Shown here: positions 32,607-40,788 of the stretch, piece by piece
Layout: each line of letters begins with the position of its first letter
How positions within the stretch are numbered: position 1 is the first letter of the stretch
Origin: CAYYYG01 sp964591375
GTDB taxonomy: Bacteria > Patescibacteriota > Microgenomatia > UBA1406 > GWC2-37-13
DNA: 64,000 nucleotides
Direction of reading: 5' to 3'
Assembly: GCA_964591375.1 (NCBI GenBank)
Contig: CAZQAU010000004.1
Span: 1 to 64,000 of the forward strand
Notes under the pieces: generated by a model
Seen by the model: only the letters and a program-made list of their open reading frames with translations
Databases searched by the model: none
What the model was told of the DNA's origin: nothing
Translations under genes and position numbers: made by a program

Positions 32607-34928
32607 TTACTGTTTTGCCTTATGTCCTCCAAACTGATTACGCAATAAGGTTAGAATTTTGCCGGTGTAACTAGGTTTTTTTTCGGAATCAATCCGAAAC
32701 TGTAAAGAATCTTTAATGACGGGGACTTCTATCTTCATTTCTTGAGCAGTATTGACTGTCCATGCACCTTCCCCTGTATGAGCTACCACACCAGAAACGG
32801 TATTTAAATTCTCACCATATTCTTCGAAACCATCTTTAAGCCATTTAGTCAATCTTGATTCGATTACACTACCGTGATTATAAATTTCAGTAACCCGTTT
32901 TAAATCTAGTTTGTAATCAGATTCTTTTAAGATATGAAATCCTTCTGCAATCGCCTGCATCATGCCATATTCAATACCGTTATGAATCATCTTTACAAAG
33001 TGACCTGCACCGACTCCTTTGAAAAACTGTACTCCATTGGGAACTGCAATATCGGTAAGAAATGGGAGCAAATATTCAAAGATTTTCTTCTCACCACCAA
33101 CCATCAGACAGGCGCCATTTCGTGCTCCACCAGGTCCCCCTGATGTTCCTACATCTATGAAATGAATTCTTTTTTTTGCTAATTTCGTGGCTCTTTTCTT
33201 AGCGTCTTTAAAAAACGAGTTTCCCGCATCCACCACAATGTCATTTTTTTCTAAATATTTCATTAACTCATCAATCATTTCATCGACTGGATTACCAGAT
33301 GGAACCATCAGCCAGACGACGCGCGGAGTGGGCAGTTTTTTTACTAACTCTTCAATAGAGTAAGCACCGGTAATACCTAATTTTTCATGCTCCTGAGTGA
33401 CTGTCGCCGTGCGGTTATACGCTATCACATCCCAACTTTTTTCAATCGCCTGCTGCGCGATGCCGCTGCCCATTTTACCCAAACCAATAATACCAATTGT
33501 TTTTTTCATAGAGAATATATTGTTCCCCAAATTAATAACAGCTGATTTTTTTATAGCCTCGCCACTATCAGCTTTGTATGTATGTAAAGGAAGGACATTT
33601 TTATTCCATTCAGAGACAATCGGATCGACAAAACGCCACATAGCTTTGATCTCATCAGTACTGACAAAGAGGAGTTGGTTACCTTCGATACAGTCGAGTA
33701 ATAACTTCTCATATTCTTCGACATACATATTTTTTTTTGATCGTCTTCGATAATTGAAATCGAAACTGCGTTCTTCCAGCTGAGTTTGCAAACCAGCAGC
33801 TTTGGAAAGAAACTGGATCTTTATGCCCTCTTTTGGTTTCAGAGAAAAAATAATTTTATTTTGAAAATGAGCACCAGGTGGACATAAACACGGTGTCGAA
33901 TGTTTAAAAGTAACAATAATTTCTTTATTCACTTTATTTAAACGCTTACCATGCTCGAAGTAAATCGGGACACCCGCCCAGCGGGGCGTATCAATATATG
34001 TTTTTACTTTAAAGTATGTTTCGGTATTTGACTGAGGAGCAACACCGTTTATAGTGCGATACCCGGTATACTGCGCCCGATACGTATTGTGTTTAATTTC
34101 TGTTGGTGTAAGCTTTTTTAAAGCATGTAAAATTTCAGCTCGCTTTTGTCGTACGGTATTTGCATCAAAATTAATCGGATGATTCATGGTGATGAGAGCG
34201 AGCATTTGGAGAAGGTGGTTTTGTCCTACATCGCGTAAAGCTCCGACATTATCATAAAAAGCGCCCCGTCCCTCAACACCAATATCTTCATACATTTTAA
34301 TTTCAATCTTTTCAATATATTTATTGTGCCAGGACGATTCTAAAATATTATTGGAAAAACGGAAGGTGAGAATATTCTGCATCATCTCCTTTGCCAGATA
34401 ATGATCGATGCGATAAATTTGTTCTTCCTGAAATAGTTTCGCCATCAGAAGATCAAGTGATTCAGCTGTTTTTAGATCATTGCCAAAAGGTTTTTCCACT
34501 AAGACACGTGTCCAGCCACCATCGGGACCACAGGGAACAGATAATCCACTGGCATCGAGATGTTCGAAAATTGTTTTGTAATATAATGGTGGAACAGCCA
34601 GGTAAAATAGTTTATTGGCGCACGTTCTCCATTCGCCATCGATCTGTCCCAATTTCTCGGCTAAGGAAATATAATCGTTTTTATTATCAAAGCCACCCTG
34701 ATGATACGTGAAGAGATTAGTAAATTTTATTAAATCATCTTCGGTGGTTTTGATATCAGAATGATTTTTTAAAATAGTGCGAATATGTTGTTTGAATGCC
34801 TCGTCAGTGATGCTTCTACGAGAAAAACCAATGAGACGAAGAAGCTTAGGAAGCTTATTTTTTTCATATAAATGAAAAAGTGCCGGAACAATTTTTTTAG
34901 CCATCAGGTCACCAGTGGCGCCATAGAT
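32607..34928 (-). CDS. zwf-gnd: Fused glucose-6-phosphate dehydrogenase / 6-phosphogluconate dehydrogenase (5' end in gap)
   Basis: One uninterrupted frame holds both enzymes of the oxidative pentose phosphate route. The Zwf part (34928-33510) begins in the gap at IYGATGDLMAKK, only about eight residues short of its start, and keeps the active-site RIDHYLAKEMM (Ala for the usual Gly) and the late VDPIVSEW region. It has no stop codon: after LHTYKADSG a linker of about 20 residues (AIKKSAVINLGNNIFS) runs straight into MKKTIGIIGLGKMGSG. That is the start of a 300-residue Gnd part of the short NAD-type (GndA/YqeC), with GTSGGPGGARNGA, HFVKMIHNGIEYG and GEGAWT. ATG 33509 could also be used as an internal start. 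A single missed stop is the main alternative. Confidence 0.85.
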   Translation of the reverse strand: MYGATGDLMAKKIVPALFHLYEKNKLPKLLRLIGFSRRSITDEAFKQHIRTILKNHSDIKTTEDDLIKFTNLFTYHQGGFDNKNDYISLAEKLGQIDGEWRTCANKLFYLAVPPLYYKTIFEHLDASGLSVPCGPDGGWTRVLVEKPFGNDLKTAESLDLLMAKLFQEEQIYRIDHYLAKEMMQNILTFRFSNNILESSWHNKYIEKIEIKMYEDIGVEGRGAFYDNVGALRDVGQNHLLQMLALITMNHPINFDANTVRQKRAEILHALKKLTPTEIKHNTYRAQYTGYRTINGVAPQSNTETYFKVKTYIDTPRWAGVPIYFEHGKRLNKVNKEIIVTFKHSTPCLCPPGAHFQNKIIFSLKPKEGIKIQFLSKAAGLQTQLEERSFDFNYRRRSKKNMYVEEYEKLLLDCIEGNQLLFVSTDEIKAMWRFVDPIVSEWNKNVLPLHTYKADSGEAIKKSAVINLGNNIFSMKKTIGIIGLGKMGSGIAQQAIEKSWDVIAYNRTATVTQEHEKLGITGAYSIEELVKKLPTPRVVWLMVPSGNPVDEMIDELMKYLEKNDIVVDAGNSFFKDAKKRATKLAKKRIHFIDVGTSGGPGGARNGACLMVGGEKKIFEYLLPFLTDIAVPNGVQFFKGVGAGHFVKMIHNGIEYGMMQAIAEGFHILKESDYKLDLKRVTEIYNHGSVIESRLTKWLKDGFEEYGENLNTVSGVVAHTGEGAWTVNTAQEMKIEVPVIKDSLQFRIDSEKKPSYTGKILTLLRNQFGGHKAKQ

Positions 34929-35028
34929 NNNNNNNNNNNNNNNNNNNNNNNNNNNNNNNNNNNNNNNNNNNNNNNNNNNNNNNNNNNNNNNNNNNNNNNN
35001 NNNNNNNNNNNNNNNNNNNNNNNNNNNN
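34929..35028. other. Assembly gap of 100 N
   Basis: The gap cuts the 3' end of metK and the first codons of zwf. MetK lacks roughly 90 residues, which do not fit in 100 bases, so the true gap is longer. Confidence 0.98.
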
Positions 35029-35915
35029 GGCGATCGTAAATTGAACTGTTCGATAATGGCTTCAGGACGACAATCATATTCAAATGTTGTTTCTGTTCCA
35101 TCGATAATCGCTTGTTTGATCACAGGGTCAGCAGAGCCGATCACATATCCGATTTTAACCAAAACTTCTTTGGCGCCTTTTTCTTTTAGAATTTGCAATG
35201 CTACCCATCGAGCCATATATGCTGCGCTGCGATCAACTTTGGAAGGATCTTTTCCAGAAAAAGCACCACCACCGACGGGAACGCGAGGACCATAGGCATC
35301 AACGACGATTTTTCGACCAGTGCAGCCGCTGTCGGCATCGAACCCGCCGATATCAAACGATCCGCAGTTGTTGAGGAAGAGTTCTGTTTTTTTATCGGCT
35401 ATTTTTAATTTCTTTACATGTGCTGATAATTCGTTTTTGTCTTTTCCTTGTACAGACAAAACAATCGACTGGATTTTTCCGTCCATAATTACGACCTGGC
35501 TTTTTGCATCGGTTTGCACACCGTCTAATAGTTTGCGACACAAATACATTTCCTGCGGCATAAATAAAGCATTTTCACTACATGCATATCCCACCATAAT
35601 TCCCTGATCACCGGCACCACCGGTATTGACTCCGGCCGCAATTTCTGGAGACTGTTTGGAAACATACACGGCAACATCAATATCTTTACCGGTTAACTTT
35701 TTATAAAATTTTTTTACTTCCGTTTTAATGTCCACATCTGCTTTTGAAGTTATTTCACCGAAAATACCCACATGTCCGTGACCTCCGGCCGTTTCAATGG
35801 CTACACGAGAAGTAGGATCTTGTGCTAAATATGCATCGAGTAATGCGTCTGAAATTTGGTCGCAAATTTTATCAGGATGCATGAAGGTTACTGATTCAGC
35901 AATAAAATTTTTCAT
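35029..35915 (-). CDS. metK: S-adenosylmethionine synthetase (3' end in gap)
   Basis: The first 295 or so residues of MetK, which makes SAM from methionine and ATP. HPDKICDQISDALLDA, GGAGDQGIMVGYA, and GGGAFSGKDPSKVDRSAAYM are the family signatures. The usual EGHPDK is FMHPDK here, a local deviation beside the catalytic His. The C-terminal third is lost in the gap. An S-box riboswitch lies upstream, so the gene should be shut down by its own product. TATAAA lies 12 nt before the ATG. Confidence 0.93.
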
Positions 35916-35976
35916 GGAAAAAAATAATTTATATAGTAGTTCTTTAATATCGAAGAATGCGGAAGGTAGGATAGTA

Positions 35977-36092
35977 CTCTCAATTCATCGTAATCTTGGC
36001 AGGAGCACCTTAAAAAAATATTTTCCAATAGTTTTTAGGATGCTGGTGGGTCATTGAGCCAAGTCTCTCACCACACTCTTGATAAAAGAGAA
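35977..36092 (-). ncRNA. SAM-I (S-box) riboswitch upstream of metK
   Basis: The minus strand reads TTTTATCAAGAG, then GGTGAGAGACTTGGCTC, AATGACCCACCAGCA and, after a variable arm, AAGGTGCTCCTGCC and GATGAATTGAGAG. These match the ordered conserved blocks of the SAM-I aptamer (UUAUCAAGAG, GAGGGA, GGCCC AUGA, GGCAACC, GGUGC, CCUGC), with several changes in the P3 area. P1 forms from CTCT-TTTATC with GATGAA-AGAG. No clear terminator follows; a T-run lies just before the metK start. The 5' side abuts the gap. Confidence 0.8.
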
Positions 36093-36118
36093 CTTCCATA
36101 AAGGATATATAAGTGAGG

Positions 36119-36218
36119 NNNNNNNNNNNNNNNNNNNNNNNNNNNNNNNNNNNNNNNNNNNNNNNNNNNNNNNNNNNNNNNNNNNNNNNNNNNNNNNNNN
36201 NNNNNNNNNNNNNNNNNN
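36119..36218. other. Assembly gap of 100 N
   Basis: Lies between the SAM riboswitch and the phosphoribosyltransferase gene. No gene can be seen entering it from either side; true length unknown. Confidence 0.98.
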
Positions 36219-36261
36219 CATTCCGTCTAATGACAACAGAATAATTATGCTACATACGTTT

Positions 36262-36897
36262 TCAAGAGGTTTTCAGCATGCGAAGTATTTCTTCATCTTC
36301 TATTTGAGGAAAAGATTCATAAAACTGTGAAACTGATCCGGATTCACCTTCAGGAATAAAAGTGACAACCTCAACTTTGGGAATATTAAGAGGGCCGAGC
36401 ATGACCGGAGTAGCAACAATAACATTCGTTGGATGGAAGGCGCGAATGAATAAGTAGGCCGCTTTTGTAGATGCACCGGTTGCGACTCCATCATCAACAA
36501 TAACAACTGTTTTATCTTTGAGTAATCTTTCATACTCAAGTTCGTGAAGATAGTATCGATCCAGGCTATCATCAAATATGAGCTGGGCATCCTCTACTTG
36601 AGCACGTATCAGAGGACGGGGAATATTACCGATGTAATGTATGATGTTGCGATCGAGATAGGTTATGTCGTAGCAAACGGCCCCAATAGCGAGTTCTTCG
36701 CTGTGAGGCGCGGTAATTTTGGTTACAGCCAGAGGTAGATGAGTGGCATGTAGTGTTTTGGCTACTTCACAGCCCACGATAATTCCGCCACGCAACAATG
36801 AAATAACGACTATATCGTTTGAATGTATTCCTTGTAGTTTTTTTGCCACAATTTCTCCGAGTTTTTTGCCAGCAGCGCATCTGTCTTTAAATATCAT
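36262..36897 (-). CDS. Phosphoribosyltransferase family protein
   Basis: A 211-residue type I phosphoribosyltransferase. The PRPP loop reads VVIVDDGVATGAST (about residues 131-144), and the N-terminal VVISLLRGGIIVGCEVA is the second conserved loop. A long hood region separates them (about 70-120). It resembles the 'phosphoribosyltransferase' proteins with free-standing roles in salvage; the base is not predictable. Its promoter overlaps that of tRNA-Ala on the other strand (TATTAT, 12 nt before the ATG). Confidence 0.88.
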   Translation of the reverse strand: MIFKDRCAAGKKLGEIVAKKLQGIHSNDIVVISLLRGGIIVGCEVAKTLHATHLPLAVTKITAPHSEELAIGAVCYDITYLDRNIIHYIGNIPRPLIRAQVEDAQLIFDDSLDRYYLHELEYERLLKDKTVVIVDDGVATGASTKAAYLFIRAFHPTNVIVATPVMLGPLNIPKVEVVTFIPEGESGSVSQFYESFPQIEDEEILRMLKTS

Positions 36898-36908
36898 GCT
36901 TCATATTC

Positions 36909-36915
36909 TATAATA
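36909..36915. promoter_or_regulatory. Back-to-back -10 boxes for tRNA-Ala and the phosphoribosyltransferase
   Basis: TATAAT on the plus strand (36909-36914), 19 nt before the tRNA, overlaps TATTAT on the minus strand (36910-36915), 12 nt before the ATG. Only 36 bp separate the two genes. Confidence 0.55.
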
Positions 36916-36933
36916 TGCTTAGTCTATATTACA

Positions 36934-37006
36934 GGGCTCGTAGCTCAACTGGCGGAGCACTTGGCTGGCAGTCAAGGGGTTAGGGGTTCAAATCCCCTCG
37001 AGTCCA
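36934..37006 (+). tRNA. tRNA-Ala (anticodon GGC)
   Basis: Cloverleaf with acceptor stem GGGCTCG/CGAGTCC (one G-T), D arm TAGCTCAACTGGCGGAGCA, anticodon loop CTGGCAG (anticodon GGC) and T arm AGGGGTTCAAATCCCCT. Discriminator A; CCA not encoded. Confidence 0.95.
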
Positions 37007-37099
37007 CACTTTCCTATACATTTGTAGAATATAAGCGATTGATAAAAAACCTTCTTTACTATAAAGTACGTATATTACAGATATAAATATAAGTTCAAA

Positions 37100-37128
37100 T
37101 TGTTTTTCGACATTGTTATAAGTACAAT
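37100..37128 (+). promoter_or_regulatory. Promoter of the triple zinc-ribbon gene
   Basis: TTGTTT (37100-37105), 17 nt, TACAAT (37123-37128); the ATG follows after 8 nt. Confidence 0.65.
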
Positions 37129-37136
37129 AGTTACCT

Positions 37137-37703
37137 ATGCCAAAAACAAAATCATCCTCAACCGAACCGAAAAAAGCAGATAATGATATGTGTCCAAAGT
37201 GTGGTGCTCCTCTTTCACCAGTTACTGAGACTCCAACCGGAAAGCGTCTACAGCGCTGTTCTAAAGGATCTTGGAATCCGCAAACACGTCAGAACGAAGG
37301 TTGTGATTACGTAAAATGGTTGGAAACACCCCCTCAAACACTTGAAGAAAATTGTCCAAAGTGTGGCGCTCCGTTACTTATGATCACCACTCGTTTTGGA
37401 AAAAAAGCCAAAAAATGTTCAACTTCCGGATGGGATCGTGAAGCGAAAAAAGCTACAGGTTGTGAGTATATTGAATGGATCAACAGTACAACCCGTCAAG
37501 AACTTGATGAAGACTGTCCAGAATGTGGAAGCAAACTCGTTATGGTTACAACCGCAAATGGAAAAAAAATGAAAAAATGTTCAACTTCCGGATGGGATCG
37601 TGCCACCAAGCAGGCAACTGGTTGTACGTATATAGAATGGCTGAATGATAATCGACCATCGGCCAATAATGGTGATGAGAACTTTCCATCTGAACCAATC
37701 TAA
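37137..37703 (+). CDS. Protein of three tandem zinc ribbons (topoisomerase I tail-like)
   Basis: A 188-residue protein built from three near-identical repeats of about 50 residues, each with CPKCGAPL or CPECGSKL, then a GK-rich turn, a KKCSTSGWDR-type Cys and a final GC(E/D/T)YIEW. This is the C4 zinc-ribbon type found at the C-terminus of topoisomerase I, here standing alone without the enzyme. It probably binds DNA or RNA. Short basic and acidic tails flank the repeats. The gene has its own promoter and a strong terminator. Confidence 0.82.
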   Translation: MPKTKSSSTEPKKADNDMCPKCGAPLSPVTETPTGKRLQRCSKGSWNPQTRQNEGCDYVKWLETPPQTLEENCPKCGAPLLMITTRFGKKAKKCSTSGWDREAKKATGCEYIEWINSTTRQELDEDCPECGSKLVMVTTANGKKMKKCSTSGWDRATKQATGCTYIEWLNDNRPSANNGDENFPSEPI

Positions 37704-37727
37704 CTGCAACAATAAAATCTATAGTTA

Positions 37728-37764
37728 AATAATTCCTGATAATCTTTATCAGGAATTATTTTTT
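37728..37764. terminator. Bidirectional terminator between convergent genes
   Basis: A perfect 15-bp stem (AATAATTCCTGATAA and its complement), 3-nt loop and a T-run on both strands. It separates the zinc-ribbon and prenyl synthase genes, one of only two convergent pairs with room for a terminator. Confidence 0.92.
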
Positions 37765-37782
37765 ATAGCCGATGTTTCTACA

Positions 37783-38847
37783 TTATTTGGAACGTTTATA
37801 TATGAAGTTGGTAAACTGATGAAGGATATCTGCATATTCTTTTGTTATAGGAAGTTTATTTATAAGAGAGTCAACCTTCTGTTTTTCTGTTTCCATTTTG
37901 GTATTCAGATCCTTCAGAATTCCATAAGAAATAATTAAATCTTTCACATACTGAAGATGTTCGGTAGTAAATGAAACATTGCCAAAGATAGCCGCCAAAG
38001 TATTTTTTTCCGATTTTGATACCTTATTATTAAGCATAGATCTCAGTAACGTTTTTTTGTTCTCACGAATATCTGAACCTACCGGCTTGCCCGTAACTGC
38101 TTCATCCCCAAAAATTCCCAGTTCATCATCTTTAATCTGAAACATAATCCCCAGTGTTTCACCCAATAAATCAAGGCTTTTTTGCACAGACAGATCGGCC
38201 TGAGCAAGTTTTGCACCCATAATTAGAGGTAAAGAGAAGCTATAACGTGCTGTTTTGTATCGATAAATATTCATAACCTCATCTTCGGTTGGTTCATATA
38301 GTCGGCCGGCAAAATCAACATCCATCATCTGTCCTGCACCAACGAGTTGCCACTCGTGTGAAAATAATGCTACTATTTCCGAGGCGATATTATTTTCTGA
38401 TGAACAATGGCTTAACAGTTCAAAGGCCAGAAAAAATCCAATATCCCCAACACATGTGGCCATTGATTGTCCATATAATAATGAATCCTGATTCCCTTGT
38501 CTTTTTCCTCGATCGACATATTGAGCAAACACCGACCGTTGTCCGCGGCGCATTTCATCATTGTCCATAAAGTCATCTTGAATGAGTACAGCAGCTTGAA
38601 TGATCTCTAACGCTGCTGCAGCATCAAGCGCACCTTCCTGGTTACGCCCGTTGAACATTTCATGTGCCAACAGTACTTGTATACCCCGTAATAACTTCCC
38701 CTTGGGAATAATAGTTTGCAATGTATTTAATGTATCTGAAAGTGTATTTAATCCAGAGGGTACGGATTCTTTTTTTTGGGTTAAGAAAGTGTTAATCCTC
38801 TCTTCCAGCCGAATTCGTTGTTTTTTTATGTAATCCTCAAGTTTCAT
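37783..38847 (-). CDS. Polyprenyl (isoprenoid) diphosphate synthase
   Basis: A 354-residue trans-prenyltransferase that chains isopentenyl diphosphate units. The first Asp-rich motif is IQDDFMDNDEMRRG (about residues 90-103), the second is FQIKDDELGIFGD (about 236-248), and KGKLLRG near residue 50 binds substrate. The residues before the first motif (LEIIQAAVLIQ) are medium-sized, so chain length is uncertain; a geranylgeranyl-type product is plausible. TATACT ends 6 nt before the ATG. Confidence 0.92.
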   Translation of the reverse strand: MKLEDYIKKQRIRLEERINTFLTQKKESVPSGLNTLSDTLNTLQTIIPKGKLLRGIQVLLAHEMFNGRNQEGALDAAAALEIIQAAVLIQDDFMDNDEMRRGQRSVFAQYVDRGKRQGNQDSLLYGQSMATCVGDIGFFLAFELLSHCSSENNIASEIVALFSHEWQLVGAGQMMDVDFAGRLYEPTEDEVMNIYRYKTARYSFSLPLIMGAKLAQADLSVQKSLDLLGETLGIMFQIKDDELGIFGDEAVTGKPVGSDIRENKKTLLRSMLNNKVSKSEKNTLAAIFGNVSFTTEHLQYVKDLIISYGILKDLNTKMETEKQKVDSLINKLPITKEYADILHQFTNFIYKRSK

Positions 38848-38873
38848 AGTGCTAGTATACTATATCGTACTGT
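38848..38873. promoter_or_regulatory. Overlapping divergent promoters (prenyl synthase / BtuF-like)
   Basis: Only 26 bp lie between the two start codons. TATACT on the minus strand (38854-38859) serves the prenyl synthase; TACTAT or TATCGT on the plus strand (38858-38868) serves the BtuF-like gene. The -35 regions must lie inside the opposite genes. Confidence 0.6.
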
Positions 38874-39626
38874 ATGAAAATAATTTCACTTTCTCCCTCT
38901 GTCACCGAAACTTTGTTTGCAATTGGAATGGGAGATCAGATTATAGCCAATACTGTCTACTGTGATTATCCGGAGAAGGCAAAAAAAATTCCTAAAATCG
39001 GGAGTTGGATTCGGATAGATATAAAAAAAATTCAGGCTCTCAGTCCGGATGTGTTATTTACTTCATCGATTGTTCAGGAAAAAATTTTTCAGGATCTAAA
39101 ACAGGTGGGATTACATGTTTGTCATACCGATCCACGATCTCTGAAGGGGATCTATGAGAGCATAGGGTTGATTGGCCAGGCTGTACATAAACAAAAAAGT
39201 ACAGAAATATTGCTAAGTTCGATGAAAAAACAGGAAGTTTCTTTGCGAAAAAAATATCAGTCCCAGAACATTAAGGTATATATAGAAGAATGGTTTAATC
39301 CCCCCATGATTGCCGGTAACTGGGTACCCGATATTGTTCAAATTGCCGGTTATAAATATGGGATTATCCAAGCCGGTGATTTGTCACGGACTATAGATCT
39401 GGCTGAAATACAGAAATATGATCCGGATATTATATTATCTTCTTACTGTGGTTTTGGTAAAAACAGCAATCCACAACATGTGTTGAATCGGGATGGATGG
39501 TCACAGTTGCGGGCTATAAAGAATGGACAATTATACAATCTGGACGAGACAATTTTAAACCGACCCGGTCCTCGTATACTTGAGGCAGTTGAAGATATTC
39601 GCCAGGCTATTTCCTTAAATCGATAG
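38874..39626 (+). CDS. BtuF-like cobalamin-binding protein without signal peptide
   Basis: A 250-residue helical-backbone metal-receptor (TroA/BtuF-type) protein. ISLSPSVTETLFAIG at the very N-terminus, VYCDYPEKAKKIPKIG, IDIKKIQALSPDVLF and VEEWFNPPMIAGNWVPD-like segments match cobalamin-binding members. Members in many bacteria have a signal peptide and feed BtuCD; here the mature sequence begins at residue 1 and no BtuC or BtuD gene is near, so it should stay in the cytoplasm. That suggests corrinoid storage or delivery within the cell (inference). It is divergent from the prenyl synthase gene. Confidence 0.82.
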   Translation: MKIISLSPSVTETLFAIGMGDQIIANTVYCDYPEKAKKIPKIGSWIRIDIKKIQALSPDVLFTSSIVQEKIFQDLKQVGLHVCHTDPRSLKGIYESIGLIGQAVHKQKSTEILLSSMKKQEVSLRKKYQSQNIKVYIEEWFNPPMIAGNWVPDIVQIAGYKYGIIQAGDLSRTIDLAEIQKYDPDIILSSYCGFGKNSNPQHVLNRDGWSQLRAIKNGQLYNLDETILNRPGPRILEAVEDIRQAISLNR

Positions 39627-40772
39627 TTAGCTGACGAAGTATCCCTGAATAAAAAAGCCCAGCATGATGGTATGAAGGATAAGAAAAATCATGGCGATCA
39701 AAATTTTAAGAAAAATGTTTTTTATCTGTGCCAAAATTATAAAAAAAGAAAAAGAGAATAGTGAATAGCGGGGAATAGAAGAGAGTGTTCCTGTGAGTGT
39801 TGGTAAGATAATTACACTAAACGAAAAAAGTAGTAATCCGATTTCAGAAATATGAGTCTGTAATTTTTTTTCTTTAAAAATCTGTAGTACCTTTCCTAGC
39901 ATGACTCCTGTTATTAATATAAAACTAGAAAACTCACTTAGAGAAATCCAGTAACGAAAATCATGATTGGCAGTTATAAATATTTTTATATACCGATATA
40001 AAACTTGTGGTAAAAATATAAGTTTAGAAGATCTGTTTGCGCCAAACGCAGGTTGAGAATTAAGAAAAAATAGTGGATCGCCGGTAGTTGCCCAGAGATA
40101 TGACATAAACATTGCCAGACCTGCGATTGGTGCTGCTAATACAATATACTCTTTAAGATTTTTCTGATGAGTTTTTTTAAACAGGAGTGGCATAATAAAA
40201 GGAATACACAGAAAAATTCCTTCAATACGGGTAGTTGTTGCAAGCATGCTTAAAATGGTAGCAGCAATGTAATATTTCTTTTCAAAAAAATACAGAGATC
40301 CAACAGCGAGACAAAAAAAGAGGGAGGTATTATAAGCTGCACCAAAAAAGAAAGATGCCGGATATAAACATATAAATACCAGTGACCAATATATTTTTTG
40401 TTCATTTCTTATAGTCTGTTTTAAATACCCATAAAAAAATAGTATGCCTATACAGTAGGAAACAAATGAAATAGCTAATCCGGTAATAATCGGATTATTG
40501 CCAAAAATAAAAGAAAGATGCCTTATGAGCAGGGGATAGAGAGGAAAGAATGCTTGTGCATATTGTGAATAACCGTATAAAGCTGTGCGTATGTAATGGA
40601 GTCCGTCAAAATTAGCAAAGGAAAAGATATAAGAGGGCAATGGATAGTGTTTAAAGATTTCTTTATAAGGAAAAAAACCGAGGTAGGGAATAAAGTGGGG
40701 ACTAATATAACTTACAAAAAAATCAAAAAGTCGGAAGAGAATTAAAAAAATAAGAACACTGTATGTGCCCAT
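39627..40772 (-). CDS. PIG-V-like multi-pass mannosyltransferase family protein
   Basis: A 381-residue membrane protein with about ten helices. The first loop FANFDGLHYIRTALYGYSQY with AFFPLYPLLIRH matches the Asp-containing catalytic loop of PIG-V/GT-C type glycosyltransferases, which use polyprenyl-phosphate sugars. That would connect with the prenyl synthase next door. TATAAT ends 8 nt before the ATG. Stop codon abuts that of the BtuF-like gene. Confidence 0.8.
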   Translation of the reverse strand: MGTYSVLIFLILFRLFDFFVSYISPHFIPYLGFFPYKEIFKHYPLPSYIFSFANFDGLHYIRTALYGYSQYAQAFFPLYPLLIRHLSFIFGNNPIITGLAISFVSYCIGILFFYGYLKQTIRNEQKIYWSLVFICLYPASFFFGAAYNTSLFFCLAVGSLYFFEKKYYIAATILSMLATTTRIEGIFLCIPFIMPLLFKKTHQKNLKEYIVLAAPIAGLAMFMSYLWATTGDPLFFLNSQPAFGANRSSKLIFLPQVLYRYIKIFITANHDFRYWISLSEFSSFILITGVMLGKVLQIFKEKKLQTHISEIGLLLFSFSVIILPTLTGTLSSIPRYSLFSFSFFIILAQIKNIFLKILIAMIFLILHTIMLGFFIQGYFVS

Positions 40773-40788
40773 GAAGGTATATTATATC

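Noticed and set aside
32607..35915. One 1102-residue protein joining MetK, Zwf and Gnd
   Set aside because: The frame between MetK and Zwf runs through 100 N of a scaffold gap whose real length is unknown; MetK is cut and Zwf starts anew. Only the Zwf-Gnd join is real sequence.
36051..36330. Small frames on both strands across the N run at 36119-36218
   Set aside because: They consist mostly of undetermined bases; the 35.98-36.09 kb part is riboswitch sequence.
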